Shown one piece after another: positions 46,940-56,210 of a DNA stretch of 64,000 nt. The notes under the pieces are model-generated. The model did no database searches. It saw only the letters and a program-made list of their open reading frames with translations, and was not told the origin of the DNA. The DNA is taken from assembly GCA_026225945.1 (NCBI GenBank), contig JAMJFZ010000711.1, forward strand, positions 434,001 to 498,000, given 5' to 3'. A program made the translations under genes and the position numbers. Every line of letters starts with the position of its first letter. Positions within the stretch are counted from its first letter, which is position 1. Origin of the DNA: Cricetomys ansorgei. Its lineage: Eukaryota; Chordata; Mammalia; Rodentia; Nesomyidae.

Positions 46940-47880
46940 TTTCTTCTTTGCTAATTTAATCCCCAGTCCTAGAAGGTTTCAGTCTCCATACAATCCATTC
47001 TTAAGCCTAGATCTGGATGGCTTTAGCCTCTGCACAACCTAATCTTCAAACCTAAACCTAGAACATTTCAGTCTCAGAGACTTACTGCTAACTGAGCTTA
47101 ACCAGACCTATATTCAACTCAACTGACTCAGAAGAGTCAGTTGATGAACTAGAAAGTTCATTTCAACTCACTGACTGTTCTGGCTTAAACTCCAAGGTGA
47201 CTGGTTTATACTGACCTTCTGAACCACCTGACTGTTTCTGACTGAAATCTGATTCTGGCTGACTCTGGCTGACCTCCACAACTTCTCTGACAGAACTGCT
47301 CTGCTAGATTTCAAACTGACTCCCTATTAGCTGAGTCTTTCTCCCAAACTCACACTTCTTCTAAACTGCCTCTGTGTTTCATCTAACTGATTCTCTGACT
47401 CCCTGCTGCCTGACTCTAAGCTGAGAGCCTGCTTTTATACTGTGAGAATTGGGAGTGTCCTTATTCTCATTCACTCTGCTAACTCCTCCTCTGCCAAGTC
47501 TTCACTCTAATTCACTCTCAGAGATGGGATTAAAGTTCACTCACTGTGCCTCTGACATTCTGCTACTCACTCTGTACTTCAGTCTACATCTGACTTTCCA
47601 CTTCTCAGTTGACCAGTGTGCTCTGACTCAGTCTTCTTCCATTCTCTCAGTCTCTACTGCTTCTCTCTTAACTCTGAACTGACCATGTACTAAGACCTAT
47701 GTCTGAACTAACTGCTTCTTTTTATATCCTGAGAGTTGGAATTAAAGATGTGTGCCACCTCTTCCTACTGAATTGTGTTATAAAGGCATGTGCTACCTTC
47801 CAGCCAGTTCACACAGGCCTTGAATGTGATTCTTTCCCAGGGCAGCCATGTTGGTGGATTAAAAGATTAAATATTCCTCT
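46940..47880 (-). repeat. LTR-like repeat B, copy 2 (- strand), inverted partner of 42385-43237
   Basis: Its reverse complement carries 'attcaaggcctgtgtg', 'cctttataacacaattcag', a TATA-like 'cagtataaaagcaggctctcagc' (47428-47451 region), many 'agtcag' motifs and the end 'ctaggcttaagaatggattgtatggag..tctaggactgggg'. These follow the same order as in copy 1. Rich in 'ctgact' on the + strand. Together with copy 1 it brackets exon 9. Confidence 0.72.
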
Positions 47881-48297
47881 ACACCTCACCCCTGTGTATG
47901 CCCTTGTGGCTGAAGGAACTGTCAACATCAGCATATGAAATGAAGAAATGGATACACATGGGAACGTCTGCTTTAAAGAGAGAAAATAGAAATGTAACAA
48001 AGTTAGAATGAATTTGTAGATGACTTTGGAGTCTGCTTATCAGTTTTCTGAATGTCATATAATGATTACTATTATGTGAGCTAAATATGACAAGTTCCAT
48101 TGTACTGATGTAGTACTTGATTATCTAGGGTTGACTGAGTCAAAGTTGCAAGGTCACTGCATTGCAGGACTTACCCTGCTCTGCCTATTCTTCAAAGTGT
48201 CATGTTTACTGTCACAAGTAGTAGAACAGAAACTATCTACCTTCACTTAATGAGCAACGTTTAGTCTCTCTAAAGGGATGTTAAAATAAGACTGAAG

Positions 48298-48425
48298 TTC
48301 ACATGGATTAGCAGACACCTGTAAACCTGTAATCAAGAGGCTGAGGCAGTAGGATAGCAAGTTCAAAACAAATTGGACTACCAGAATGAAGCTCTGTCTC
48401 AGATAAACAAATAAAACAAACATCT
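48298..48425 (+). repeat. Old B1-like SINE (+ strand)
   Basis: 'cacctgtaaacctgtaatcaagaggctgaggcagtaggatagcaagttc' and 'agctctgtctcagataaacaaataaaacaaac' mark a decayed 7SL-derived SINE. Confidence 0.75.
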
Positions 48426-49039
48426 CTATAATGAAATACAATTCAGATGAACGCTTTAAAGAGATGGAAAAACTATAGTGTGAAGTTGTAGGGGAAAGAT
48501 GAGTCTCATAGGCATTTCCCCATTGAAAACTGTCAGTGTTTATCCAATAATGTGATTTTAACCATATTATGTAAAAATTGTAACAGAAACACTTTCAGTG
48601 CATCCTAATTTCAAAATTAAACATCCATTTACATTTAATATTGTGTATGTAAATCATATGTGTGTCTTTTCATCTAGGTTATGTTCTTTAAATCTCTAGG
48701 GCATTATGTTTTTACTAAATATTATACTGGTTTTATTTTTCTAAAGTAATCCTTAGATAAATATTATGCTTTAATATGTCTTTATTAACAGAGAGCTCTT
48801 GTATGTACACATCATAAACTTTTGCATACAGATGATAGTGTTGTAGGTTTGAGATTAAGTCTCCGTATTCCTTTTTCTCTGATAATTTAATTTTCTTGAA
48901 TGAATTGCTGAGAATCTCAGCTATGTTTCACTCATTCTTACCAATATCTTACTGTTTAAAATATAAACCAAAATATCATTACTCAGTTGTTTATGAAGTC
49001 ATGCATTTCTTAAAGCATACTTTTAAAATTTTCCCTTAG

Positions 49040-49204
49040 ACCTGGATTTGGATTTCTGGACCTTTGTGCCTGTACTGTGCTGAGAGACTTTACCGGTGCT
49101 TCCGGAGCAACAAACCTGTCACCATCATCTCAGTAATCAATCATCCCTCAGATGTTGTAGAGATCCGAATGGTCAAAGAAAACTTTAAAGCAAGACCAGG
49201 ACAG
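49040..49204 (+). CDS. NOX4: NOX4 exon 10: transmembrane helix 6 and start of the flavin domain
   Basis: The exon encodes residues 283-337 (55 codons, phase 0/0). It starts TWIWISGPLCLYCAERLYRC (membrane helix 6, about 283-300), then continues through FRSNKPVTIISVINHPSDVV to EIRMVKENFKARPGQ, which begins the cytosolic FAD-binding beta-barrel. The closing 'KARPGQ' motif precedes the flavin-contacting strand of the next exon. The acceptor is tttcccttag and the donor CAG|gtgagc. At 165 bases it could be skipped in frame. Confidence 0.97.
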
Positions 49205-49338
49205 GTGAGCCAGGGGTTAGTGACTTTGAAAATATCATTTATCCTTATGTAATTTTTGAAAATTAGTAGACAGATTTATTGGAATAGTTGTATTTCTCTT
49301 TTGATCATTTAAAACGTTATCTGTTTGTTGCTTTTTAG
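49205..49338 (+). other. Intron 10 of NOX4 (134 bp)
   Basis: This intron is far shorter than any other in the window. It runs gtgagc...ttttag. Read through from exon 10 it would add 15 codons and stop at taa, 49250-49252. Confidence 0.95.
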
Positions 49339-49401
49339 TATATTATTCTACATTGTCCCAGTGTATCAGCATTAGAAAACCACCCATTTACTCTCACGAT
49401 G
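49339..49401 (+). CDS. NOX4: NOX4 exon 11: FAD-binding HPFT motif
   Basis: This 63-base exon encodes residues 338-358 (21 codons, phase 0/0): YIILHCPSVSALENHPFTLT then M. The His352-Pro-Phe-Thr motif (from 49381) is the family's FAD-isoalloxazine binding signature in the ferredoxin-reductase-like domain. The acceptor is ttgctttttag and the donor ATG|gtaaga. The next exon would be expected to continue with the CPTETKA segment; it is not found in the remaining 14.6 kb of the window. Confidence 0.96.
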
Positions 49402-49851
49402 GTAAGACACATATTTCTTGAATTTTAAAAAATTTTAGATTCCAGAGCATCTTTGTATGTGTATGTGTATGTATATGTGCACATGGGCATATTTATTTGT
49501 GTATCTGTGTGTTCATACATGTCTGTGTACACACTTACACGTGTCTTTTGTACATGCATATGTTTTGGTATATGTAGTATGTATAGGTTTGTATGTGCAT
49601 CACATGTGTTTATTTGTGTATATGTTTTACTTCATTCTAAAAATTATTAGAATATCATATTTCCCCTTAACGTTTTAGTAAGCCCTCTTTTTTTGCAAAG
49701 AAATGCAGTTTTCTGTTCAGAAACTTTGTTTTCCATTATTCTCTGATTCTTTATTGTTAAGTATACAATATACTTATTTAAATTATATTAAAGCTTATTG
49801 ATTTAAAGTGCAGAAAATTCTTAGTTTCACTTTTCCACATATAAATTATGG

Positions 49852-50065
49852 GCTTGAGGATGTTATTTAGCTGCTAGAGTGCATTCCTAGCATGATTGGA
49901 ACCCTGGATGGTTCCATCCTGTCAACTGCATGCTAGTGCATGACTGTAATCCCGGCACTCTAGAGTTGGAGACAGGAGAATCCTATGTTCAGAGTCATCC
50001 ATGGCAGCATAGTGAGCCCAAGAACAATGTAAATGGCATGAGATTCTATCCCAAAAAAAAGAAAA
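49852..50065 (+). repeat. ID-B1 composite SINE (+ strand)
   Basis: An ID-like head 'ggatgttatttagctgctagagtgcattcctagcatg' is joined to a B1-like part 'agtgcatgactgtaatcccggcactctagagttggagacaggag' and ends 'gattctatcccaaaaaaaag'. This dimer layout is typical of ID_B1/B4-type elements. Confidence 0.85.
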
Positions 50066-50154
50066 AGATTTTTGTGGTATTCTATGTATGAATTCTACAT
50101 GGAAATCAAATATGCCCAGGTTCTTTTAGAAAACTAGAAGTAAAGGAGGAAGGG

Positions 50155-50580
50155 TACCGTGAGTGATGTAGAAGCATTAAAAACATGGAGCTGCTACATA
50201 TATCTCAAGGTTGTTTGGCTTGATGTCCTTGATGAACTCCTAAAAGTTAGAGTGTGTGTGGGAGGGTCTCTGACCCTTTTACTTGCCCTTGGGACCGTTT
50301 CCTCCTTCTGGATGGCCTCATCCAGCCTTGATGTACGAGCTTGTGCCTGGCCTTGTTCCATCTTGTGAAGCTCTGTTAGACTGGTAACCCTGGGAGGCCA
50401 GCTCTTTTCTGAGGGTAAGTGGGGTGTGTATCTCCAGGAGAGAGAAGTGAGGGGGTGGATTTCGAGAAGAGGGGAGATGAGGGGTAGTTGGCAATTCTGG
50501 AGGGAGGAGTGGCAGGGGTTGGGATGTGTTGTTTGAGAGAAGAAAAAATAAACAAGCAAACAGTAACAAAAATAACAGAT
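50155..50580 (+). mobile_element. LINE-1 3' UTR (Lx-like, + strand)
   Basis: 'gggtctctgacccttttacttgcccttgggaccgtttcctcc', 'ggccttgttccatcttgtgaagc', 'ggccagctcttttctgagggtaag' and the tail 'gagagaagaaaaaataaacaagcaaac' parallel the L1 3' UTR at 24876-25610. The 121-codon - strand frame here is a product of the G-rich sequence. Confidence 0.85.
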
Positions 50581-51473
50581 AGTAAGAGGTTAAACCCAGC
50601 TTACTTAGTAACTCCATATATGAGGAAGACAAAGATGGAGAAATAAAATTGGAAAAATACTATAGATGTGTACGTAATGCTGTCATAGATTATGTTTCAC
50701 CTGCATTAGTATGATAAAATATTTAACACAGTAAGGGTTAAAATTTTACATGATATACATATAGACAATTACCAAAGACAAAAAACATGTATTTTATTCC
50801 AGTGTAACATGTATTTTGACCATGTGCATCTACAATTCCTTTCCCTTCTCAATCCTCATTTCTCCTTATTACACTTTTTTTTGCCATATACATTGGTTTT
50901 ATGCTCTGTGTAAAATCTAGGATGCACAAAGGAGAGAAGTATCCAATATACCTCTTCCTGCATCAAAGTTATTTTGCTTAATCTGCTGACTTCCAATTGG
51001 TATTCTTACTATGTAAGGTGGGGCTCAAGCTTGTCAGCTTACTCTGCTCCCAGAGCATGAGGTGTATAGGCCTGCATCAACTTATGCAATTTAAATGTCA
51101 CATAATTCACAAATATAAGATATAATGAGAAGATTCCTGTTTTTTTTTTGTTAATTTCCAAATCCATTTCTCTATAATGGGACATAGATAATTCAGCATA
51201 TTTTGCCATCTACTTCAGCATATTTAAATACCGGGCATTTGCTTGTTGGATTATATGATTCTGTCACTTTTCTCACTTCACTCAACATTATAGCATGGAC
51301 AAATTCTCTTTCTACTATGTTTGTATGTGCCCCATACTTTCAGTGCCTATACAATATTCCGTGGTTAGAGCAAATACTGTTTGTTTAATATTCCCATTAA
51401 TGGCTAATATTTAGTCTTTTTCATATTTCTGTTAAAGATAAGAATAAAGACCACACATTAAATGTATACACAA

Positions 51474-51640
51474 CTCAGCTGGACAGTGATGACACATACC
51501 TTTAGTCCCATCATTTGGGAGGCAGAGGTAGTCGGATCTCTCTGAGTTCCACAGTTGCAGAGTGAGTTCCAGGACAGATAGAGTTACAATAGAGAAAAAC
51601 CAAAATAAATAAGTGAATAAATAAATAAATAATAGAAATA
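51474..51640 (+). repeat. B1 SINE (+ strand) with 9-bp target duplication
   Basis: 'gctggacagtgatgacacatacctttagtcccatcatttgggaggcag' to an (aaat)n tail. It is flanked by tatacacaa at 51465-51473 and 51641-51649. Confidence 0.92.
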
Positions 51641-54392
51641 TATACACAAAAATTAAGTTCTAACACTTTAGGAAAATAAAAATAAAAAATTATATCTAAT
51701 GTGTGTATTTGAGGTTGGTGTTTTTGAAGTAATTCTTAGATTACATGTATTAGATTGAAAATTCACAACCCATGCACTTGTTATTTTACCTTTTGGGGTA
51801 TTAGGCTCAAAATATACTATTGTGATTAAATCATTTCCAATTACAGATTTATGAGGCTTAAGTGAGCTTCTGCAAATTCAGCATAAAGAATAATAAAGTA
51901 CAGAAAGTATGGGCCTTTGTATAATATCATTGTGATTTTCATTTTTCATTTGAGTATATGACTTGAAATCAACTGCTTATTGACAACTTAGAAAAGGAAT
52001 TCTATACGTAAAGGATAAAAAAACAAAAACAAAAACTGTGTGTCAAATTATTAGAATAAAGCAAGAAGCCATATATTCAAATGAATTTTCTAACGAAAAA
52101 TGTGATGCTTTTACTTTATGTACTTAAAATTTGTAGTCTGTCTATAGGAGTGTAAATTGTTTGATAGTCATCAATCAAAAGTATTTTTTCATGTAATGAG
52201 ATAATGAGCAATGTTTAGATCTATCAGAAAAGATGGTAGAACTGGCCCAGCATAGAGATGGATTTATAACTACTTTGGAGTGATGATGAATTATTCCGAA
52301 TACTCTTATCTGCTGCTGTATTGGTTTTGACTAGTGTGAAAGGGGAAACATTTGTCATTAGGAATAGGGAAAACTCAACTACCTGCATGGAATATAAAAT
52401 TGGACTCTTGGAGCACTTAGGACACAGTTCTTATAATAAAGTGGGTTGCTGTGTCACACTCATTAGTCCTCTTGGGATTCACAGGTTTTACCAAGTCCTA
52501 GAAATGTGTTTGATTAACAAATGTCTGGCTGTAAAATTACATCTAAAGCATGCTTATTTCTGACAGTTTTAAGACATATTTTCACTCCTCAGATTGACAC
52601 ACAAAGCTGTTAGCATGGGGAAAAAAGGTAAAAGTTGAAGAGGGAGAAAATAGCACAAGTAATTTTAGGTGGCTTAGAGGATCAGGCCTATTGTTACAGT
52701 CATTAGAAATTTCATTCAGAAGTTATTTGTTTGAGAGTTTATTTTTAAAATTGTTTCATCAACAAAGTATTAAACAAAGATGAGAAATGAAGGCAATTAT
52801 TGAATGCCATCTACAGAGAGTGGAGTATCATTTCATAAAAATATTTTCCAACGTGTTATAAATGGAAAAAGTAGTATAACCTAACACTACCCATTAACCA
52901 GCTTCATCAAAAACATAGAAGATTCCTCACATTCTAGAATTTATACTTAAAGTAAAAACTTTAATGTTTTCTCAAAAACAACAAGACAAAAGTTTTCACC
53001 TGATATTAAAAAAAAAAGTGGAGGCTTCTCACTTCTCCAAGGCCCCTTTCAGAAGCCCAACTGAGAAACACACAAAAAAGCAGAGCACATAAAGCTGAAG
53101 GACTTTTAGCTTGCACATGACCTTGAGTGAGCTGCCATTTTGTCTTTTTGACACTGTCCTTACAGATGCTTTTCAGTTTCATGAGATCCCATTTATTAAT
53201 TGTTGATCTTAGTGACTGAGCTACTGGTGTTTTGTCCAGAAAGTTGTCTCCTGTGCCAATGCATGTGAAGGTTATTCCCTGCTTTCTCTTCTATCATGTT
53301 CAATGTGTCTAGTTTTATATCATGGTCTTTGATCCACTTGGACTTCTTTGTACATGGTGATGAATATTGATCAATTTGGATTTTTCTACATGTAGACATC
53401 CAGTTAGACCAGCACCATTTATTAAAGATGCTTTCATTTATCCATTATATATTTCTCGCTTCTTTGTTATAGATCAGGTGCCCATAAGTGTGTGGACTTA
53501 TGTGTGGATCTTCAGTTTTGTTCCATTGATCAACATGTCTGTTTTTATGACAATAACATTAAGCTTTTATTACTATAGCTCTGTAATACAGCTTGAGATC
53601 AGGAATCAGGAATCATGATAACCCAGTTATTTTATTTTTCAGGATTATTTTGGCTATCCTGGGCTTTCTGCTTATATATACTATAATATTATCTGTGAAT
53701 AAGGATACTTTGACTTCTTCCTTTCCAATTTGTATCCCCTTGATCTCCTTCTGTTGTCATATTGCTCTGGCTAAAACTTCAAGTACTGTATTAAATAGGT
53801 ATATAGAGAGAGGACAACCTTGACTTGTTTCTGATTATTGTGGAATTGCATTGAATTTCTCTCCGTTTAATTTTATGTTGTCAGTAGGCTTGGTGTAAAT
53901 TGCCCTTACTATGTTTAGATATGTCCCTTGTATCCCTAATCTCTCCAAGAGTTTTATCATGAAGGAGTGTTGGATTTTGTCAAAAGGTTTCTAGGCATCT
54001 AGTGAGATGATCTTGTGTTTTCTTGTTGCTGTTGTTTTGTTTTGTTTCCACTCAGGTTATTATGTGGTGGATTGCATTGACTGTAATGTATGTATGTATG
54101 TGGTCAGTTTTGGAGAAGATTCCACAAGATGGTGAAAAGAAGATATATTCTTTTGTGCGTGGGTAAAATTTTCTGTAGTTATCTATTACGATCATTTGTT
54201 TTATAACCTCTGTTAACTCAAGCATGTCTCTGCTTAGTTTTTTTTTTGTCTGAATGACCTGTCAGTTGGTGAAAGTGGGGTATTGAGGGCTTCCCACTAT
54301 CAATGTGTGTAGGTCAATGTGTGTTTTAAGCTTTAGCAATGTTTTTTTTACAAATATGGGAGCCCTTTTGTTGGGGGCATAGACGTTAAGAA

Positions 54393-54833
54393 TTAAAATG
54401 TCCTCTTGGTGGATTGTTCCTTTGATGATATGTAGTGACTTCCCTGTTTCTTTCGATTAGTTTTGCTTTTAAATTTATTTTGTTGGATATTAGAATGGCT
54501 ACTCCAGCTTGCTTTTTGGGTCCATTTACTTGGAAAAATCTTTTCCCAACCTTTTACTCTGAGGTAATATTTATCTTTGATGTTAAGATACGTTTCTTGT
54601 ATATAGCAGAAGGATGGACCCTGTTTTTTTATCCATTCTGTTAGTCTCTGTCTTTTTATTGGGGAATTGAGTCCATTGATGTTGAGGGATATCAAAGACC
54701 AATGATTGCTCGGTTCTGTTACTTTGTAGTTGATGTTGGCTTTGGTGTGTGTGTCTGTGTGTGTGTTTTTTCTGTGTGTGTCTCTTTTCTGTTGGTTTTG
54801 ATGGTGAGCAGTTATATATTTCCTGTGTTTCAT
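54393..54833 (-). pseudogene. L1 ORF2 N-terminal endonuclease fragment
   Basis: A 146-codon open frame contains NHWSLISLNINGLNSPIKRQ then RLTEWIKKQGPSFCYIQETY, the start of the L1 APE-like endonuclease. The catalytic-site Asn (in LNINGLN) and Glu (in IQET) are present, but the frame is cut well before the rest of the active site. The conserved His that normally follows QET is Tyr here. The frame's first 35 or so residues are low-complexity readthrough of the inter-ORF region. It is a dead retrotransposon piece, with no link to NOX4 function. Confidence 0.85.
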
Positions 54834-55202
54834 GTGTGTGGTTTAACTCCTTGGTTTATAGTTTTCCTTCTAGTTCTTCTGTAGGGCTGGATTTGTAGAT
54901 AGATATTGTTTGAATTTTGTTTTGTCATGGAATATTTCATTTTTTTCCATCTATGGCGATTGAAACCTTTGCTGGGTATAGAAGTCTGGGCTAGTATCTG
55001 TGTTCCTTTAGAGTCTATACCACATCAATCAATGGACTTCTGTCTTTTAGAGTCTCCATTGAGAAACTGGTTATGATTCTGATTATTTTGCCTTTATATG
55101 TTCTTGCTGTTTTTGTCTTTCAGCTTTTAGTACTCTTTCTTTATTTTGTATGTTTAGTGTTTTGATTATTATGTGCTGGGGGATTTTTTTTTCTGGTCTA
55201 TT

Positions 55203-55460
55203 CTATTTGGTGTTCTCTATACTTCTTTTACTTTTATAGGGATCTCCTTTTTTAGGTTTGGAAATTTTTCTTCTGTTTTCTGGGCTTTTGAATTGGGATT
55301 TTTCTCCTTCTTCTATTATTCTTATGTTTGGTCTTTTCATAGTGTTCCAGATTTCCTGAATGTTTTGTGTTATTAATGTTTTTTTGGCTTTGATGTTTTC
55401 TTTTACCGATGTGTCTATTTCTTCCATTATATCCTCAACTCCTGAGATTCTCTCTTCCAT
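55203..55460 (-). pseudogene. L1 ORF1 fragment (coiled-coil end and start of RRM)
   Basis: An 85-codon open frame has the L1 ORF1 landmarks MEERISGVED, IQEIWNTMKRPNIRIIEEGE and a truncated PEN segment. Compared with L1 ORF1 as I know it, residues after 'PEN' are missing and the frame stops, so the protein is broken. Coiled-coil-like sequence continues at 55470-55990 without an open frame. Confidence 0.82.
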
Positions 55461-55997
55461 CTCTTGTATTCTATTGCTATAGCTTGCCTTTGTAGTTCCT
55501 GTTCATTTTCTAGGTTTTTCACTACCAGAATTCCCTCAGCTTGGGTTTTCTTTATGGCTTCTATTTCCATTTTCAGGTCTGGAACAGCTTTTTTTTTCCT
55601 TCAATTGTTTGCCTGTTTGTTCTTGAGTTTCTTTAAGGCATTTCTTCTAATTGCTTGTTTGTGTTTTCCTGCCTTTCTTTAATGAATTTACTCATTTCCT
55701 CCCATTGTTTGTTTGCCTTTTCATTGTTTTCTTTGAGAGATTTATTTGTTTTCTCTTTATAAGCCTCTCATGTTCATAAAGTTGGTTGTAAGATGTTTTT
55801 ATTGTGCTTCAACTTTGTTGGAGTATTCAGTGAATTTATAATTGGAACGGTATGATCTTACAGAAAGGACATGTTGCCTTCCTTCTTCAGGACATTTTGT
55901 ATCGCTGTATTGCTCTTTATGCATCTGTTGTTTGGATATCTCTTCCAGTTGTTTTTTGAGTGATTCTTCCTGATCAGCATATTCCTTTGTTTAAAAT

Positions 55998-56210
55998 TTG
56001 AAGTATATATGTGCATGTGTGACCTCTAGGTGGATATTAACATATGTGTGGAGGTACCTGCAAAATCCAGGGGCTTCAGTACCACAGAACTTAGAAGTGA
56101 TTTTGATCCACCCAACATTGGTGCTGGAAACTGCAAACTGGTCTTCTGCCAAAACAGCAAGTCCTCTTAAACAGGAGACATTTCCCTAGCATAGCTGCTT
56201 TTTCTGGTCC
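55998..56210 (-). repeat. B2/B3-type SINE (- strand)
   Basis: 'gtgcatgtgtgacctctagg' and 'ttggtgctggaaactgcaaactggtcttctgccaaaacagcaagtcctcttaaac' are the reverse complement of a B3-like SINE, lying directly against the 5' side of the L1 fossil. Confidence 0.75.

Larger units (their letters stand above)
46195..49039 (+). other. Intron 9 of NOX4
   Basis: This 2845-bp intron contains AT-rich microsatellites, an LTR-like repeat in - orientation and an old B1-like SINE. The part 48430-49039 shows no recognised element. Confidence 0.9.
566..49401 (+). other. NOX4: NOX4 gene, internal portion (exons 2-11 with introns)
   Basis: NOX4 is a membrane-bound, p22phox-dependent NADPH oxidase that makes mainly hydrogen peroxide, acting at ER and other internal membranes, focal adhesions and the nucleus region of kidney, vascular and other cells. 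Ten exons in collinear order on the + strand splice into one open frame of 339 codons (residues 20-358 by alignment to the human protein as I remember it). Every intron has GT/AG ends and matching phases. Exon lengths are 96, 111, 85, 98, 28, 73, 81, 217, 165 and 63 bases. No frameshift or stop is seen, so the gene looks functional. Missing: exon 1 upstream (residues 1-19) and all exons after residue 358 downstream. Exon numbers are inferred from the missing 19 N-terminal codons. Confidence 0.97.
53130..55995 (-). mobile_element. LINE-1 fossil, antisense, truncated at both ends and internally deleted
   Basis: Read on the - strand the order is ORF1 (about 55990-54960), ORF1-ORF2 junction, ORF2 endonuclease region (54830-54110) and then an ORF2 part C-terminal to the reverse transcriptase core (54060-53130). 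The + strand shows well-known reverse L1 phrases such as 'atcccatttattaattgttgatc', 'ttgctctggctaaaacttcaagtactgtattaaatagg' and 'gttggattttgtcaaaagg'. There is no 3' UTR or poly-A tail at the left end. The sharp change near 54085-54110 omits several hundred bases of ORF2. Confidence 0.88.

Noticed and set aside
50194..50632. Open frames of 121 and 104 codons on the - strand
   Set aside because: Same L1 3' UTR family as at 24876-25610; low-complexity proline/serine/leucine translation.
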